A stretch of 47,530 bases of DNA from Candidatus Omnitrophota bacterium (GTDB taxonomy: Bacteria > Omnitrophota > Gorgyraeia > Gygaellales > Profunditerraquicolaceae). The notes beneath the pieces are model-generated. The model was not told the origin of the DNA and searched no databases. It saw only the letters and a program-made list of their open reading frames with translations. The translations under genes and the position numbers were made by a program. Positions 42,601-45,600 of the stretch are shown here, piece by piece (within the stretch, counting starts at the first letter, position 1; each line of letters opens with the position of its first letter). The stretch covers positions 141,955-189,484 of the forward strand of contig JAPLLX010000004.1 of the NCBI GenBank assembly GCA_026387335.1, in the 5' to 3' direction.

Positions 42601-45600
42601 CCTCCTCTTGAATTAAAACATGGAAATTAATAAATGGGGTTATCCGGGCGGCAAAGAAACCGCTAAAACCTTTTGTTATTCCATGGGCTAATTTAAAAAC
42701 AAAATATAGCAAGAAAGGCGCCCCTAAGACTAATAAAGCAGTAGCTAAAATCGCGCTTCCCTGGGCAGCAAGGATTAATCCTATAATAGAGATAGCAAAG
42801 CTTCCTAACACAACCTTGCCCGTGTAAGCAGGTAAATTTTCCTCTATGTGCTTAAACAAGCCTTTCTCGCCCGCGGATAATTTATATGCTTTAAATATTG
42901 ATCCATAAAGCAATCTTCTTAGTATATGGCTTTTTTCTTTCTCTAAAAGGCCAACGAATAAATCTTTATCCATTTTAATCAATTCTGATTCAAGCGTGCT
43001 TAAAACTGTCTTTTCATTTAAAGCGCGTAACGTAATATTTTTATCTTTAATAATATTCCTCACAGTGCTAGCGAATACAACAATTGTGGCAATTGAGGCT
43101 AGGGCAAAAACCGCGCTCATAATATAAGCGGCAGTAACAAAATAAACTGGTAAAGCTGCAGCCTGGGCGATGCCGCCAAGGATAGCGGAAATTACAAATC
43201 CGCCAAATATCAACCAGGTTTTAGTAAATAATCTGTAATAAAGCTTTACCGTATTCCCTAACCCCGCCACCACCGCGCCGAGGTTATACTTAACCGGGGA
43301 GGAAATAGCTTGAATCAACACCCGCTCTTTCATCTTATTGCCGGATCTAGAAGATAAATAATCAGAATCAGTATGTAATAAAATGGCGGTTATCTCTTTA
43401 AAACCTGTCTCACTTAATATATTTTCCCAATCTGCTTTATGTACTTTATTATTAGCTATTACAAGTCTAAATTGTCCCGAGGGTTTTAAGAGACGGAGGA
43501 TTTCTTTGGCGGCAGGCCTTATTTGCTCCAAGAAGAAAAGAGAAGGGTGGTTAAATAATACAAGGTCAAAGTATTGATCGGAAAACTGATGATTTTTCCG
43601 CATAATATCGCCATATTCAAAATTTAAATGTGGGTAATTTTTCTTTGCCGATCTTATCATCTCAGGATCATTATCTATACCGATGATTTCAACTGTAGGA
43701 TTTTGCTCCCGATATTTTTCCATAAAACTGCCCCCACCAAAACCAACCTCTAGTACTCGTTTATCTTTGTCTTCAACAATGGCCACGCCTGAACTTATGG
43801 AGCTGGAGGAAGCGAAAGGAACAAGGAATGACTCAAGCTCTTGAGTGCCAATTTTAACAACCCGGTTATTCTCCATAATCGCCTTTACGATATCCCTACC
43901 GTTTAAGGCAAGCCGCTCTTTAATCTTAGGGAATTGCTGACTAACGCGGACAGTAACATTCTCTAAGTGTTCGGGCGACAGATCAAGTTTATACCCCATA
44001 TACCTGTGCACAATGAGATTCTCAGCGCTCTTCTCGTTTAAACTGTCGGCTCGCCTTCTGGATTTCTCCTGCCTTGCCAGGAAACCCCGCGCAAATTCGG
44101 CACATATTGTTTTCAGCATCTCTTCGCCTAAACCCTCCTGCCTGCCTTTGGTTAAAAGTTCGTTAAGCATACCCGCTGACTCCCCGATTGACCCGGCGAG
44201 AGAATTGGAAAATACGAAGGAAATAGTTAAATCAATATTGGCAACCCAGACCGGTATACCATTAATAATCTGGATAACGCAATTAGCTGAGCTTCTATCA
44301 GCTATCGCCAACACAAAAGCGGCAAAGGCAGCTTCTCCCGTTCGCCGGGCCAGGCGACGGATAAATGTCTCCTGCTTTAGATGTTCGCTATTTAACTCCT
44401 GGCAATTTATGCCTCCTATATGGCGCGAGACGAAATATTCGCCGATAGTCACGGTTTCGGGATTAAAGATGTGTAATAAAGAGAGCGCGACAGACGCCGT
44501 CTCTTCCTCTTCGCGAGTCCAAGTTCTCCTGCTCTTCGCAAAGAATATCCTTCTGCCAATAAGAATCATAAAGGTCAGTTTGTTCTCGCCGGCATCCCCA
44601 AAATGTTTCTCCGTGATATTGATTACTTTTACATCCCCCATCTCTTTAGCGCCGTAAAATCCGGAGTTGGCGATGGCCTCTTTTAACTGCTCTGCTCGTG
44701 CGTCGAGCGGGCTGGAGCCGACCTTAAGCAGACTAGAGGAAATTACTGTCGTATTTCTTGCTTTCTTGGCTTCATATAAAGCTGCATCGGCATTCTCAGA
44801 TAACTGTTTTTGCGACATCGCGTTACGATAAGGAGCTATGCCGGCGCTGAATGTAATAACCCATTTCTCAAGTTTATTGTAAGGCAGCTGCTCCAGGGTT
44901 AATCCACTTAACCCCTCTTTATCTTCTATTAATCCCTGCACAAACAATTGCAGGACAATAGCAGAATGAATCTTCTCTCTAGTTGATTTATCCTCAATTT
45001 CTTCTATTCTATTTTTCATCACAACCTGTAGAGTCTCGCCGCGCAATTCCGGTAATTCTAAGCTTCTCACAGCATCACGGCATCTACCAAGTATCGTCGT
45101 TTTTGCCGTCTCAATATCTACGCCGACCAATAGGAACGCAAACTCCTCGCCACCGTAGCGAGCCAGTATGTGGATTTCTTCAGGTCTTATTGAACTCTTA
45201 ATTGTCCTGCCAAACTCCCTTAATACCTCGTCACCTGTAGAATGACCAAATAAGTCGTTAACCGCCTTAAAATGATCAATATCTACCATTACAAAGTATA
45301 AACGCCTGTCCGGGTATCTGCCGACAATTCTCATCGCTGCGCTAATGCTTTCGTCAAAACCTCTTCTGTTAGACAGCCCGGTCAATACATCAGTAACGTT
45401 AACTACCCTAAGTTCTTCTATTTGCTTTCTTAATTTCCTAATTGTTGCCTTTAATTCTCGATTTTCTTTCTCCAGCTCATCAAGTCTTGTCCCAACTGGG
45501 CTGGAGGTGGTTTTCTTGATTAAAGTAAGGCGGCTGATATCTTCTTCATACACTAGCAAAGACGCATTCTCCCGGCCAACGAATGTAAATTTAAGATAAT

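Larger units (their letters stand above)
3953..44740 (-). repeat. Probable decayed linker copies (proline lost)
   Basis: Four further serine clusters sit at places where a domain border is expected but lack the proline: SSSL at 44729-44740 (a CTG where CCG would give Pro), SSSSI at 43796-43810 between the kinase-like and methyltransferase domains, SSSI at 30680-30691 ahead of the glycosyltransferase module, and TSSSI at 3953-3967 inside the membrane unit. Each could derive from an SSP-I/L linker by one base change (CCN to TCN or CTN). The copy at 3953 uses AGT TCG for its first two serines, as does the intact linker at 3518. This is inference from spacing and codon comparison; chance serine runs cannot be excluded for any single copy. 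Confidence 0.5.

Noticed and set aside
44013-44657. Plus-strand open frame of 214 codons
   Set aside because: It is antisense to the kinase-like domain and low in complexity (Ser/Leu/Phe), with no recognisable family. It is a shadow of the minus-strand frame.
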